The translations under genes were made by a program, and so were the position numbers. From Syntrophaceae bacterium (lineage in GTDB: Bacteria > Desulfobacterota > DTXE01), in contig DTXE01000517.1 in the NCBI GenBank assembly GCA_012962595.1, forward strand, positions 1 through 5,826: a stretch of DNA of 5,826 nucleotides. The letters run 5' to 3'. Below are positions 1 through 5,824 of the stretch, in pieces (position 1 is the first letter of the stretch; each line of letters starts with the position of its first letter). The notes under the pieces are model-generated. The model saw nothing but the letters and a program-made list of their open reading frames with translations. It made no database searches and was not told the origin of the DNA.

Positions 1-13
1 AAATGTAAGAAAA

Positions 14-42
14 AGGGAAGCCCTAAAATTTAGGCTAAATTT
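14..42. repeat. AT-rich overlapping dyads at left edge
   Basis: Three small inverted repeats overlap here: AGGG/CCCT (14-17 and 21-24), CCTAAA/TTTAGG (22-27 and 29-34), and AAATTTA/TAAATTT (26-32 and 36-42, spacer GGC). They could be the remains of a terminator for a gene to the left, because the minus strand runs into a T-rich stretch after the AGGG/CCCT hairpin. The stems are short or AT-only, and no coding frame longer than about 20 codons crosses the region. Treat this as structure of unknown role. Confidence 0.25.
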
Positions 43-111
43 AAAACAATAGTGAAAGAAGCACCCTGTTTGGTATTTGATGCTTGGGATTTGGAATTTA
101 AACAAGAGGAG

Positions 112-130
112 CTATTTTCACGTGAAATAG
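112..130. promoter_or_regulatory. CACGTG-centred palindrome upstream of rpmB
   Basis: A perfect 12-bp palindrome, TTTCACGTGAAA (116-127), is extended on both sides by CTA and TAG, with one unpaired T at 115. It lies 47 bases before the rpmB start codon. It could be an operator for a dimeric regulator or a small hairpin in the rpmB leader. I could not place a convincing -35/-10 pair around it, so its position relative to the transcription start is unknown. Confidence 0.35.
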
Positions 131-174
131 AAAACATTTTGAAATGACCAATTCATATTGATGGGGAGTTTTAC

Positions 175-363
175 ATGTCAAGGGTGTGTGAGATATGTGG
201 CAAGGGACCTCGGACAGGCTATAACGTGAGCCACTCTCATAGAAAAACCAAAAGAAGGTGGTTGCCCAATCTACAAGAGGTCAGAGCCGTAGAGTGTGGA
301 AGTGTTAGGAAAATTCGAGTATGCACCCGGTGCCTTAGAAGTGGACGAGTGGTGAAACCATAG
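175..363 (+). CDS. rpmB: 50S ribosomal protein L28 (zinc-ribbon form)
   Basis: This is a 62-residue large-subunit ribosomal protein of the bL28 family, full length for the family. The N-terminus has the typical pattern C5-E-I-C8-G-K-GP, followed by the basic [13 protein letters not shown] segment at residues 17-29 that contacts 23S rRNA. A second pair, C50-T-R-C53, lies near the C-terminus. The two CxxC pairs fit the zinc-binding C+ form of L28, whereas C- paralogues lack them. The ATG start is supported by a GGGGAG ribosome-binding site at 163-168, 6 bases upstream. The gene stands alone on this strand and converges on rel, leaving 22 bases between the two stop codons and no clear terminator. 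C+ L28 proteins are in some bacteria replaced by Zur-controlled zinc-free copies. Nothing here shows such regulation, and the CACGTG palindrome upstream does not look like a typical Zur box. Confidence 0.97.
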   Translation: MSRVCEICGKGPRTGYNVSHSHRKTKRRWLPNLQEVRAVECGSVRKIRVCTRCLRSGRVVKP

Positions 364-385
364 ATTTCGCCTTTGGGCTTCAGTT

Positions 386-2530
386 CTAGGTCACCAGCCT
401 TTTCACCCTTATTACATCCTTTAACTTCTTCAGGGAGGTAATTACTGCACTCAAGTGTTTGGCATCTGTAACCTCTATAATAAAATTACTAACAGCCTTT
501 TTATCCGGGCTGGTGTGAACATCGGCTTCTAATATATTTGCCTCACATTGACTTATTACCCCGCTAATATCCGCTAATAATCCCTTCTTATCGAATGAAA
601 TTACCTGAATCTTCACGGGATGTAATATATCCTTGCTTACCTCCCATTCCACATCTACCCGTCTTTCAGAATCTTCTGTCACAATGTTGGGACAGTCAGA
701 GGTATGAACTGTAATTCCCCTTCCTCTTGTTATATAACCTATGATGGCATCACCTGGAAGTGGGTTACAGCATCTTCCCACTCGAATCATGACATCTCCT
801 ATTCCCTTAACCTTAATTCCTCCTTTGTCTCTTCGCTTGATTACCTTCTGAACTAACCTTTCAAGGGCGGTTGCCTTTCCACTATCTAATTGCTCCCTCG
901 GTATAAGCTTACCTATGACATGCCGAGGTGATATCTTCCCATAGCCCACACTGGCCAGAAGGTCATCCACACTCTGGATAGATAGCTCTGAAGCAGCCTT
1001 GGTCAACTCCTCAGACTTGAGATATTTTGTGAAATTGAGTCCATGTTTACGGAACTCCTTCTCACATAGCTCCCTGCCCAATATTATGCTCTGTTCTCTC
1101 TCTTCGGTCTTTACCCACTGCTTGATTCTAGTTCTAGCCTTAGAGGTCTTTACAAATTTAAGCCAATCTTTACTGGGAACATGATGAGGGGATGTTATAA
1201 TTTCTACAATATCGCCATTTTTGAGCTGATAATCGAGGGGAACCAATTTGCCATTTACCTTGGCACCCGAGCATTTATGGCCCACTTCTGTATGGATGCT
1301 ATAAGCAAAGTCCACAGGTGTAGCCCCATAGGGAAATTCCTTTACATCGCCCTTAGGGGTAAAGACATAAACCTCCTGAGGGAAAAGGTCTACCTTTACA
1401 GATTCTAAGAATTCTCTGGGATCTTTAAGGTCCCTCTGCCAGTTTATTAGCTGCCTCAACCAGGCAAACATGAGTGTATCACTTTCATTGGTATTCCCGC
1501 CTTCCTTATACCTCCAGTGGGCGGCAATACCTTCCTCAGCCACCCTGTGCATCTCCTGGGTTCTTATCTGAATCTCCATCCTTTCTCCATATGGGCCAAT
1601 CACCTTGGTATGAAGGGATTGATACATATTCGTTTTGGGTAGGCTTATATAGTCTTTAAATTTTCCTGCTATTGGTTTCCATAGAGAATGGATCACACCC
1701 AAGGCCTCATAGCATTCTTTTACGGTATTCAAGATAATCCTGAAGGCAATAATGTCATATAACTCATCTAAGCTCAGGTTTTGGTCCATCATCTTACGAT
1801 ATATACTATAGAGATGTTTGGGTCTTCCTTCTACCTTGACTTGCAGGCCAAATTCTCTCATCTTCTGCTGTATAATATCCTTAACCTCCGCTATATATCT
1901 CTCTCTTTCCCCTCTTCTCCTGGCAATTCCAGAAGAGATCTGAGTATATATCTCGGGTTCTAAGTAATATAGGGCCAAATCCTCAAGTTCCACCTGTATC
2001 TTCCTTATTCCCAGGCGACCAGCCAGTGGTGCATATATATCCAGGGTTTCTCTGGCGATATGCCTTTGTTTTTCCGGGCTATGATATCCCAGGGTCCGCA
2101 TGTTATGAACCCTGTCTGCCAGTTTTACCATGATAACCCTGATATCCTGGGCCATAGCCAAAATCATCTTTTTTATATTTTCTGCGTGTCGTTCTTCACG
2201 ATCCAAGAAAGACATTTTACTTATTTTTGTTACACCACCTACAATAGTGGCCACCTCTTTTCCAAACAATTCCTGAACCTCATCCACAGTGGCCTTGGTA
2301 TCCTCTAGCACATCATGCAAAAGTCCTGAGGCAATAGTAACTATATCCAGTCTCATATTAGCCAGGACGTTAGCTACCTCAAGTGGATGAGAGAGATATG
2401 GTTCACCAGAAAGGCGTACCTGTCCCTCATGTACCTTGGCCGAGAATATATAGGCCTTTTCAATGAGGCTTAGATCGGCCTTGGGATAATAAGATGTTAC
2501 TTTATCCAGGATATCATTCAGTCTGATCAT
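386..2530 (-). CDS. rel: Bifunctional (p)ppGpp synthetase/hydrolase, Rel/SpoT family
   Basis: This 714-residue protein makes and degrades the alarmone (p)ppGpp in the cytoplasm, on or off the ribosome, in response to uncharged tRNA. The N-terminal HD hydrolase looks intact: HEGQVR (34-39), H48, H72-D73, E76-D77 and the KLADRVHNMRTL block (136-147). The synthetase domain (about 230-345) has GRPKHLYSIYRKM (235-247), D259, YQSLHT (303-308) and EIQIRT (319-324). Its charge motif is KFKD (290-293), a conservative form of the RxKD found in bifunctional enzymes, unlike the ExDD of synthetase-only RelA. A TGS domain follows (about 386-447), then a helical region, a Cys-rich module with C587-C588, H609 and C613, and a C-terminal ACT domain (about 638-714). 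Its ATG lies inside the end of proS (17-base overlap), with AAGGAA at 2535-2540 as ribosome-binding site, so translation is probably coupled. The N-terminus MIRLNDILDKV matches the usual start of deltaproteobacterial homologues. Both activities are predicted present; relA or spoT would be alternative names. Confidence 0.96.
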   Translation of the reverse strand: MIRLNDILDKVTSYYPKADLSLIEKAYIFSAKVHEGQVRLSGEPYLSHPLEVANVLANMRLDIVTIASGLLHDVLEDTKATVDEVQELFGKEVATIVGGVTKISKMSFLDREERHAENIKKMILAMAQDIRVIMVKLADRVHNMRTLGYHSPEKQRHIARETLDIYAPLAGRLGIRKIQVELEDLALYYLEPEIYTQISSGIARRRGERERYIAEVKDIIQQKMREFGLQVKVEGRPKHLYSIYRKMMDQNLSLDELYDIIAFRIILNTVKECYEALGVIHSLWKPIAGKFKDYISLPKTNMYQSLHTKVIGPYGERMEIQIRTQEMHRVAEEGIAAHWRYKEGGNTNESDTLMFAWLRQLINWQRDLKDPREFLESVKVDLFPQEVYVFTPKGDVKEFPYGATPVDFAYSIHTEVGHKCSGAKVNGKLVPLDYQLKNGDIVEIITSPHHVPSKDWLKFVKTSKARTRIKQWVKTEEREQSIILGRELCEKEFRKHGLNFTKYLKSEELTKAASELSIQSVDDLLASVGYGKISPRHVIGKLIPREQLDSGKATALERLVQKVIKRRDKGGIKVKGIGDVMIRVGRCCNPLPGDAIIGYITRGRGITVHTSDCPNIVTEDSERRVDVEWEVSKDILHPVKIQVISFDKKGLLADISGVISQCEANILEADVHTSPDKKAVSNFIIEVTDAKHLSAVITSLKKLKDVIRVKRLVT

Positions 2531-4244
2531 ATATTTCCTTTTTAATCAGCTCTTCGATGAAGGAAGGGGCCTCATGTGGTTTAACCAAATGAGTAGCCCT
2601 TTTGCTCCTCAATGTGACCTCCAAACTCCCCTTATCAAGAGTCTTTCGACCTATGGTAACCCTAATGGGTATACCAATAAGGTCTCCATCCTTGAATTTA
2701 ATACCTGCCCATTCCTGCCTATCATCTAGAAGGACCTCTATCTCCTTGGAGATCAAAGATTTATAGAGAGATTCTGCAGTTTCTGCAATCATCCTATCAC
2801 TCATATCTAAGGGCAATATTATTACCTGAAAAGGTGCAATGGTGATGGGAAAGATGATGCCGTCGGAATCATGATTCTGTTCGATAGCGGCTGCCACCGT
2901 CCTTCCTACCCCTATTCCATAGCAGCCCATAACTAGAAGCCGCTCTTTACCTTCCTTATCTAAATAGGTAGCATTAAGTGCCTCGCTATATTTGGTCCCT
3001 AGTTTGAATACATGGCCTACCTCAATGCCCCGGAAAAATTGTATCAATCCCCCGCATTTTGGGCACCTATCCTGGGAAGTAATCATACGCACATCACCAA
3101 AAGAATCTACTTTGAAATCCCTATCTAAGTTTACATTTATGTAATGGAAATCCTTTTCATTGGCGCCCATAACAAAGTTTCTCATTCCTCTAATGGCATT
3201 ATCGGCTATAATTCTTATATTATGCAGTCCTATAGCCCCAGCAAATCCTACAGGGGCCCCAGTTACCCCAACAATGGTTTGCTCATCAGCCAATTCAAGA
3301 ACATGGCTTCCAAGGAAGTTTCTCAATTTAACATGATTAATCTCATGATCCCCCCTAACTAGGGCAGCCACCACACCATCATCGGTTTGGAAGATCAGGG
3401 TCTTCACCAATTCCTGAGGGAACACCCCTAAAAATTCAGATACCTCAGAAACCGCCTTTATTTCAGGGGTATACACCTTCTCTAACGGTTTAAGGGGAGT
3501 AGATAAGGAAGAGGCAGGATCAGGGCTTGTAACTTCAGCCTTTTCTGCATTTGCGGCATAGTGGCATTCGCTACAGCTCACAATGGCATCCTCTCCGGTA
3601 TCAGCCAGGACCATAAACTCATGAGAAAAACTGCCACCAATAGGCCCTGTTTCTGCTTCCACCACCTTAAACTTAAGGCCGCATCGCTTAAATATTCGGC
3701 AGTAGGCCTCATACATCCTCTGATAACTCTTTTCGGCCCCTTCATCATCTGCATCAAAGCTATAGGCATCCTTCATCCCAAATTCCCTCCCTCTCATAAT
3801 GCCAAAGCGCGGCCTGATTTCATCCCTGAATTTTGTCTGAATCTGATAAAGAATAAGAGGAAGCTGGCGATATGATCTTACCTCCCTCCGGACTACATCC
3901 GTTATAACCTCCTCATGAGTAGGGGCAATACAATAATGGTGGTCATGGCGATCCTTAAATCTAAGCAACTCCTTTCCATAAACATTCCATCTTCCACTTT
4001 TGTCCCATAGTTCTCTTGGTTGAATGGCGGGTAAAAGCACCTCCTGGGCCCCTGCCCTATCCATCTCCTCCCTGATAATCCTTTCCACCTTTCTTATAAC
4101 CCGAAGGCCCAGGGGCAGATATGAATATATCCCAGAGGCCAGTTTTCGAATCATACCAGCCCGTAGCATAAGCTTGTGGCTAGGAACTTCTGCCTCCGCA
4201 GGCGCCTCCCTTAATGTAGGCAAGAACATGGATGACCTTCTCAA
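2514..4244 (-). CDS. proS: Prolyl-tRNA synthetase (bacterial type with editing domain)
   Basis: This class II synthetase of 576 residues activates proline with ATP and charges tRNA-Pro in the cytoplasm. Motif 1 spans about 46-76. The proline-binding PTHEE is at 108-112. Motif 2, with the FRDEIRPRFG segment, starts at 139. Motif 3 contains GIGVGR at 443-448. Between motifs 2 and 3 sits the INS domain (about 224-405) that edits mischarged Ala-tRNA-Pro, with K281, GDHE (298-301) and a glycine-rich loop near 327-340. Two CxxC pairs flank it (C224/C227 and C394/C397), a possible metal site. The anticodon-binding domain (about 470-570) includes DDRQEWAGIKFKDGDLIGIP. Length and INS domain match the E. 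coli type, not the shorter eukaryote/archaeal type. The start is TTG, giving MRRSSMFLPTLREAPAEAE, which aligns with the family start. The in-frame ATG at 4229 would lose five conserved residues and sit too far from the ribosome-binding site. It overlaps ispG by 4 bases and rel by 17. Confidence 0.97.
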   Translation of the reverse strand: MRRSSMFLPTLREAPAEAEVPSHKLMLRAGMIRKLASGIYSYLPLGLRVIRKVERIIREEMDRAGAQEVLLPAIQPRELWDKSGRWNVYGKELLRFKDRHDHHYCIAPTHEEVITDVVRREVRSYRQLPLILYQIQTKFRDEIRPRFGIMRGREFGMKDAYSFDADDEGAEKSYQRMYEAYCRIFKRCGLKFKVVEAETGPIGGSFSHEFMVLADTGEDAIVSCSECHYAANAEKAEVTSPDPASSLSTPLKPLEKVYTPEIKAVSEVSEFLGVFPQELVKTLIFQTDDGVVAALVRGDHEINHVKLRNFLGSHVLELADEQTIVGVTGAPVGFAGAIGLHNIRIIADNAIRGMRNFVMGANEKDFHYINVNLDRDFKVDSFGDVRMITSQDRCPKCGGLIQFFRGIEVGHVFKLGTKYSEALNATYLDKEGKERLLVMGCYGIGVGRTVAAAIEQNHDSDGIIFPITIAPFQVIILPLDMSDRMIAETAESLYKSLISKEIEVLLDDRQEWAGIKFKDGDLIGIPIRVTIGRKTLDKGSLEVTLRSKRATHLVKPHEAPSFIEELIKKEIYDQTE

Positions 4245-5308
4245 ATTTCCCTCCCCTGAGACATCTTCTCTACCTCTGCAAGAAGTGTAGACACCAATTC
4301 TCCCTCCTCCACCTTTCTTATAACCTTGCCTTTCTTAAAAAGGATACCAAATCCTTTACCAAAAGCCACTCCCACATCTGCCTCCTTTGCCTCTCCAGGA
4401 CCGTTCACCACGCATCCCATAATGGCGACCTTAAGTGGACTTTTGATGGATAAAAGCCTCTTTTCTGCCTCTTCCACCATGGTAATTAAATCTATCTCAC
4501 ACCGCCCACATGTAGGACAAGAGATAATATCTGGTCCATGTACTCTAAGCTTTAGGGCCTTAAGAATCTCATACGCCACCCTAACTTCATCCACCGGATC
4601 CCGGGTTAATGATACCCTTATGGTATCACCAATACCCTGATAGAGCAGAATCCCAATACCTACGGCAGACTTCACCGTACCTGGATAGAGGGGGCCGGCC
4701 TCTGTAATCCCTACATGGAGTGGATAGTCTACCTTCTGTGACAGAAGGCGATAGGCATCGATGGTAGTAAGTACATCCGCAGCCTTAATGGATACCTTTA
4801 TGTCACGAAAGTTGAGCTTTTCCAAGATGTTGATCCACTCTAAGGCACTTTCCACTAAGGCTTGAGCATTTACATTGCCATATTTTTTTAGAATCCTTTT
4901 CTCTAAAGAACCAGAATTAACACCGATTCGAATAGGTATATTGTGTTCCTTAGCCTTAGAGGTAAGAACTTTTATCTTGTTCTTCCCGCCGATATTTCCA
5001 GGATTTATGCGGAGTGCATCACAACCTGCATCAATGGCAGATAAACCGATTCTGTAATCAAAATGGATGTCGGCAATGAGAGGAATGTGGATATGGGGTT
5101 TTATGTCTCTGATACTTCGTGCCGCTTCCATTGTGGGTACGGCGACTCTTACCATTTCACATCCAGCCTCTTCCAGGCGATGAATTTGCTTTACAGTAGC
5201 CTCTACATTGCGGGTATCGGTATTGGCCATAGACTGAACCACAATGGGGGCACAACCACCTACCTTGACCGATCCCACAAATATCTCTTTAGTTAACTTC
5301 CGCTTCAT
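4241..5308 (-). CDS. ispG: 4-hydroxy-3-methylbut-2-enyl diphosphate synthase (IspG/GcpE)
   Basis: This 355-residue enzyme carries out the penultimate step of the MEP pathway: reductive ring opening of 2-C-methyl-D-erythritol 2,4-cyclodiphosphate to HMBPP, using a [4Fe-4S] cluster and reduced ferredoxin or flavodoxin. The N-terminal TIM barrel contains VQSMANTDT (24-32), ADIHFDYRI (79-87), LRINPGNIG (99-107) and KVSIKAADV (171-179). The C-terminal cluster domain supplies three cysteines, C264 and C267 (CPTC) and C299 (MGCVVNGPGE), plus E306, the fourth ligand in characterised homologues. An extra C270 directly follows the CPTC motif; its role is unclear. The length fits the short two-domain form without the central insertion of plant enzymes. 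The ATG is the only in-frame start after stop codons upstream, and the first residues match the family start, but no good Shine-Dalgarno sequence precedes it. It is the first gene of the ispG-proS-rel operon, driven by the promoter at 5421-5450. Confidence 0.97.
   Translation of the reverse strand: MKRKLTKEIFVGSVKVGGCAPIVVQSMANTDTRNVEATVKQIHRLEEAGCEMVRVAVPTMEAARSIRDIKPHIHIPLIADIHFDYRIGLSAIDAGCDALRINPGNIGGKNKIKVLTSKAKEHNIPIRIGVNSGSLEKRILKKYGNVNAQALVESALEWINILEKLNFRDIKVSIKAADVLTTIDAYRLLSQKVDYPLHVGITEAGPLYPGTVKSAVGIGILLYQGIGDTIRVSLTRDPVDEVRVAYEILKALKLRVHGPDIISCPTCGRCEIDLITMVEEAEKRLLSIKSPLKVAIMGCVVNGPGEAKEADVGVAFGKGFGILFKKGKVIRKVEEGELVSTLLAEVEKMSQGREI
4249..4256 (-). promoter_or_regulatory. Ribosome-binding site that fixes the proS TTG start
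   Basis: On the minus strand, GGGGAGGG ends 4 bases before the TTG at 4244-4242, and its central GGAG lies 6 bases from it, which is good Shine-Dalgarno spacing. The first ATG in the frame (4229) is 15 bases farther on and would leave the site poorly placed. The site lies inside the last codons of ispG, and the ispG stop TGA shares bases with the start in the string TTGA. This supports translational coupling. Confidence 0.75.
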
Positions 5309-5349
5309 CTGAAAAGAGGCTGTTCTTAATTAGTATCATGAAGCCTTTA

Positions 5350-5432
5350 CCCCGTTAGAATGCCCCGCTTGTCCTATTAGAATAAATTCTAACGGGATAA
5401 AGAAGCACAGGCCCCGTAAGATTCTAACGGGG
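5350..5432. repeat. MITE-like element with 12-bp terminal inverted repeats
   Basis: The ends are perfect inverted copies, CCCCGTTAGAAT (5350-5361) and ATTCTAACGGGG (5421-5432), flanked on each side by TTTA (5346-5349 and 5433-5436), as a 4-bp target-site duplication would be. Inside are two further copies of the core: CCTATTAGAAT (5373-5383) and its inverse ATTCTAACGGG (5386-5396). A degenerate copy at 5412-5421 makes the right end itself a 21-bp near-palindrome (9 of 10 pairs). The element is about 83 bp and codes for nothing. It may be a MITE, a REP-like palindrome, or a locally amplified regulatory site. The short TTTA repeat could arise by chance in AT-rich DNA. Confidence 0.55.
5351..5396 (-). 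promoter_or_regulatory. Alternative leader hairpins upstream of ispG
   Basis: In the predicted ispG leader RNA the segment 5396-5386 (CCCGUUAGAAU) has two possible partners. It can pair perfectly over 11 bp with 5361-5351, leaving a 24-base loop. Or it can pair over 11 positions, with one mismatch and one G-U, with 5383-5373, leaving a 2-base loop. The two structures exclude each other. No U-run or known riboswitch consensus follows, so this may only be a by-product of the repeat element. The leader would be about 105 bases if transcription starts near 5414. Confidence 0.3.
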
Positions 5433-5450
5433 TTTACCATAAATTGTCAA
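5421..5450 (-). promoter_or_regulatory. Sigma70-type promoter for the ispG-proS-rel operon
   Basis: On the minus strand, a perfect -35 TTGACA (5450-5445) is followed after 18 bp by TAGAAT (5426-5421), which matches TATAAT at five of six positions. Transcription should start near 5414, about 105 bases before the ispG start codon. The -10 box is part of the right terminal inverted repeat of the 5350-5432 element, while the -35 box lies outside it. This is the strongest promoter-like sequence I found in the window. Confidence 0.65.
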
Positions 5451-5462
5451 GAATTATGGATT

Positions 5463-5481
5463 GTTATAGATTTGATATAAC
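5463..5481. repeat. AT-rich dyad upstream of the ispG promoter
   Basis: GTTATA (5463-5468) and TATAAC (5476-5481) form a 6-bp inverted repeat with a 7-base spacer. It is centred about 22 bases upstream of the -35 box of the leftward promoter. This would suit an activator or UP-like contact, but six AT-rich pairs are weak evidence and may be chance. Confidence 0.2.
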
Positions 5482-5565
5482 CAGGAGGATTTTTTTGCTT
5501 TATGCCCATACATCTCGATTGGGATAGGATTAGTGAAGGTTTTTGAATTAAGTGAGGGAAAATTA

Positions 5566-5748
5566 CTAGTCATTCTTTTGAGTATGGCAGGTAAAACAAC
5601 CACCTGATTTGGTGGTATCACCTGCGATCATGTGGCTGTAATTCCATCTGAGCATATCTGCATAGGGGCTTCCATGAGCACGGTGGCAGGAAAGGCACAT
5701 TACCTGGTCTGTCCCTGGTGTAACAGTCTGACTCGGCCCTATGTGCAT
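5566..5748 (-). CDS. C-terminal fragment of a multihaem c-type cytochrome (doubled CXXCH)
   Basis: The 60-residue frame carries two haem c attachment motifs, C18-L-S-C-H22 and C51-F-T-C-H55. The first sits in a stretch ending AHGSPYADMLRW, a pattern typical of the last repeat in doubled-CXXCH cytochromes of deltaproteobacteria and relatives. Such proteins are exported and carry electrons in the periplasm or at the cell surface. This piece has no signal peptide, no Shine-Dalgarno site before its first ATG, and an in-frame TAA only one codon before it. It is therefore not a whole gene. The preceding sequence to the window edge is open in another frame, so the parent gene appears frameshifted near 5740-5754 and continues beyond 5826. 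The codons at 5566-5697 look well preserved. The tail ends with a TAG stop 257 bases upstream of ispG on the same strand, with no clear terminator. Confidence 0.7.
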   Translation of the reverse strand: MHIGPSQTVTPGTDQVMCLSCHRAHGSPYADMLRWNYSHMIAGDTTKSGGCFTCHTQKND

Positions 5749-5824
5749 CGTTTAGGGTCAATGCATCGTTTAGGGTCAAAGCTACATTATTCATTTTAGG
5801 GGTCTTGCTATACTCAAAATGTCC
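5741..5824 (-). pseudogene. Out-of-frame upstream part of the broken cytochrome gene
   Basis: From the right edge, the minus strand is open in a frame different from that of the haem-binding tail. It reads GHFEYSKTPKMNN, then VA, then LTLNDA twice, then H. The tail frame, by contrast, has several stops over the same stretch. Joining the two after the histidine codon at 5743-5741 would need loss of one base or gain of two, and would give a continuous protein running through IGPSQTVTPGTDQV into the first CXXCH. No haem motif lies in this short piece, so the link to the cytochrome rests on position and openness alone. Confidence 0.45.
5744..5779. repeat. Perfect 18-bp tandem duplication
   Basis: TGCATCGTTTAGGGTCAA occurs twice head to tail (5744-5761 and 5762-5779) without a mismatch. 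Its length is a multiple of three, so in the upstream cytochrome frame it simply repeats six residues (LTLNDA). It ends where the reading frame is lost. Perfect identity suggests a recent slippage event or an assembly artefact. Confidence 0.85.

Noticed and set aside
2..52. Possible 3' end of an upstream gene on the plus strand
   Set aside because: The frame is only 16 codons to a TAG, highly basic and AT-rich, with no recognisable family; cannot be supported.
290..293. Loss of the bifunctional RxKD motif in Rel (KFKD here)
   Set aside because: Lys for Arg keeps the positive charge, and the surrounding synthetase motifs are intact; not evidence of lost activity.
364..385. Possible bidirectional terminator between rpmB and rel
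   Set aside because: Only a 3-bp GCC/GGC stem can form and there is no T-run in either direction; too weak to call.
3561..3875. Open frame of 104 codons on the plus strand within proS
   Set aside because: It lies wholly antisense to a well-conserved synthetase, has no family resemblance and no ribosome-binding site; a shadow frame.
4326..4640. Open frame of 104 codons on the plus strand within ispG
   Set aside because: Antisense to the conserved cluster-binding domain of IspG; its openness follows from the codon use of the real gene.
5349..5433. CRISPR array, because the same core occurs several times
   Set aside because: Copies are in both orientations with irregular spacing of 2 to about 25 bases and no uniform spacers; this is an inverted-repeat element.
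5463..5496. Plus-strand intrinsic terminator: GTTATA/TATAAC hairpin followed by seven Ts
   Set aside because: The stem is six AT-rich pairs and the T-run begins 9 bases after it; no plus-strand gene precedes it.
5502..5546. Short plus-strand frame of 14 residues (MPIHLDWDRISEGF) behind an AGGAGG at 5483-5488
   Set aside because: The spacing to the ATG is 13 bases, the product is tiny and matches nothing I know; likely chance.
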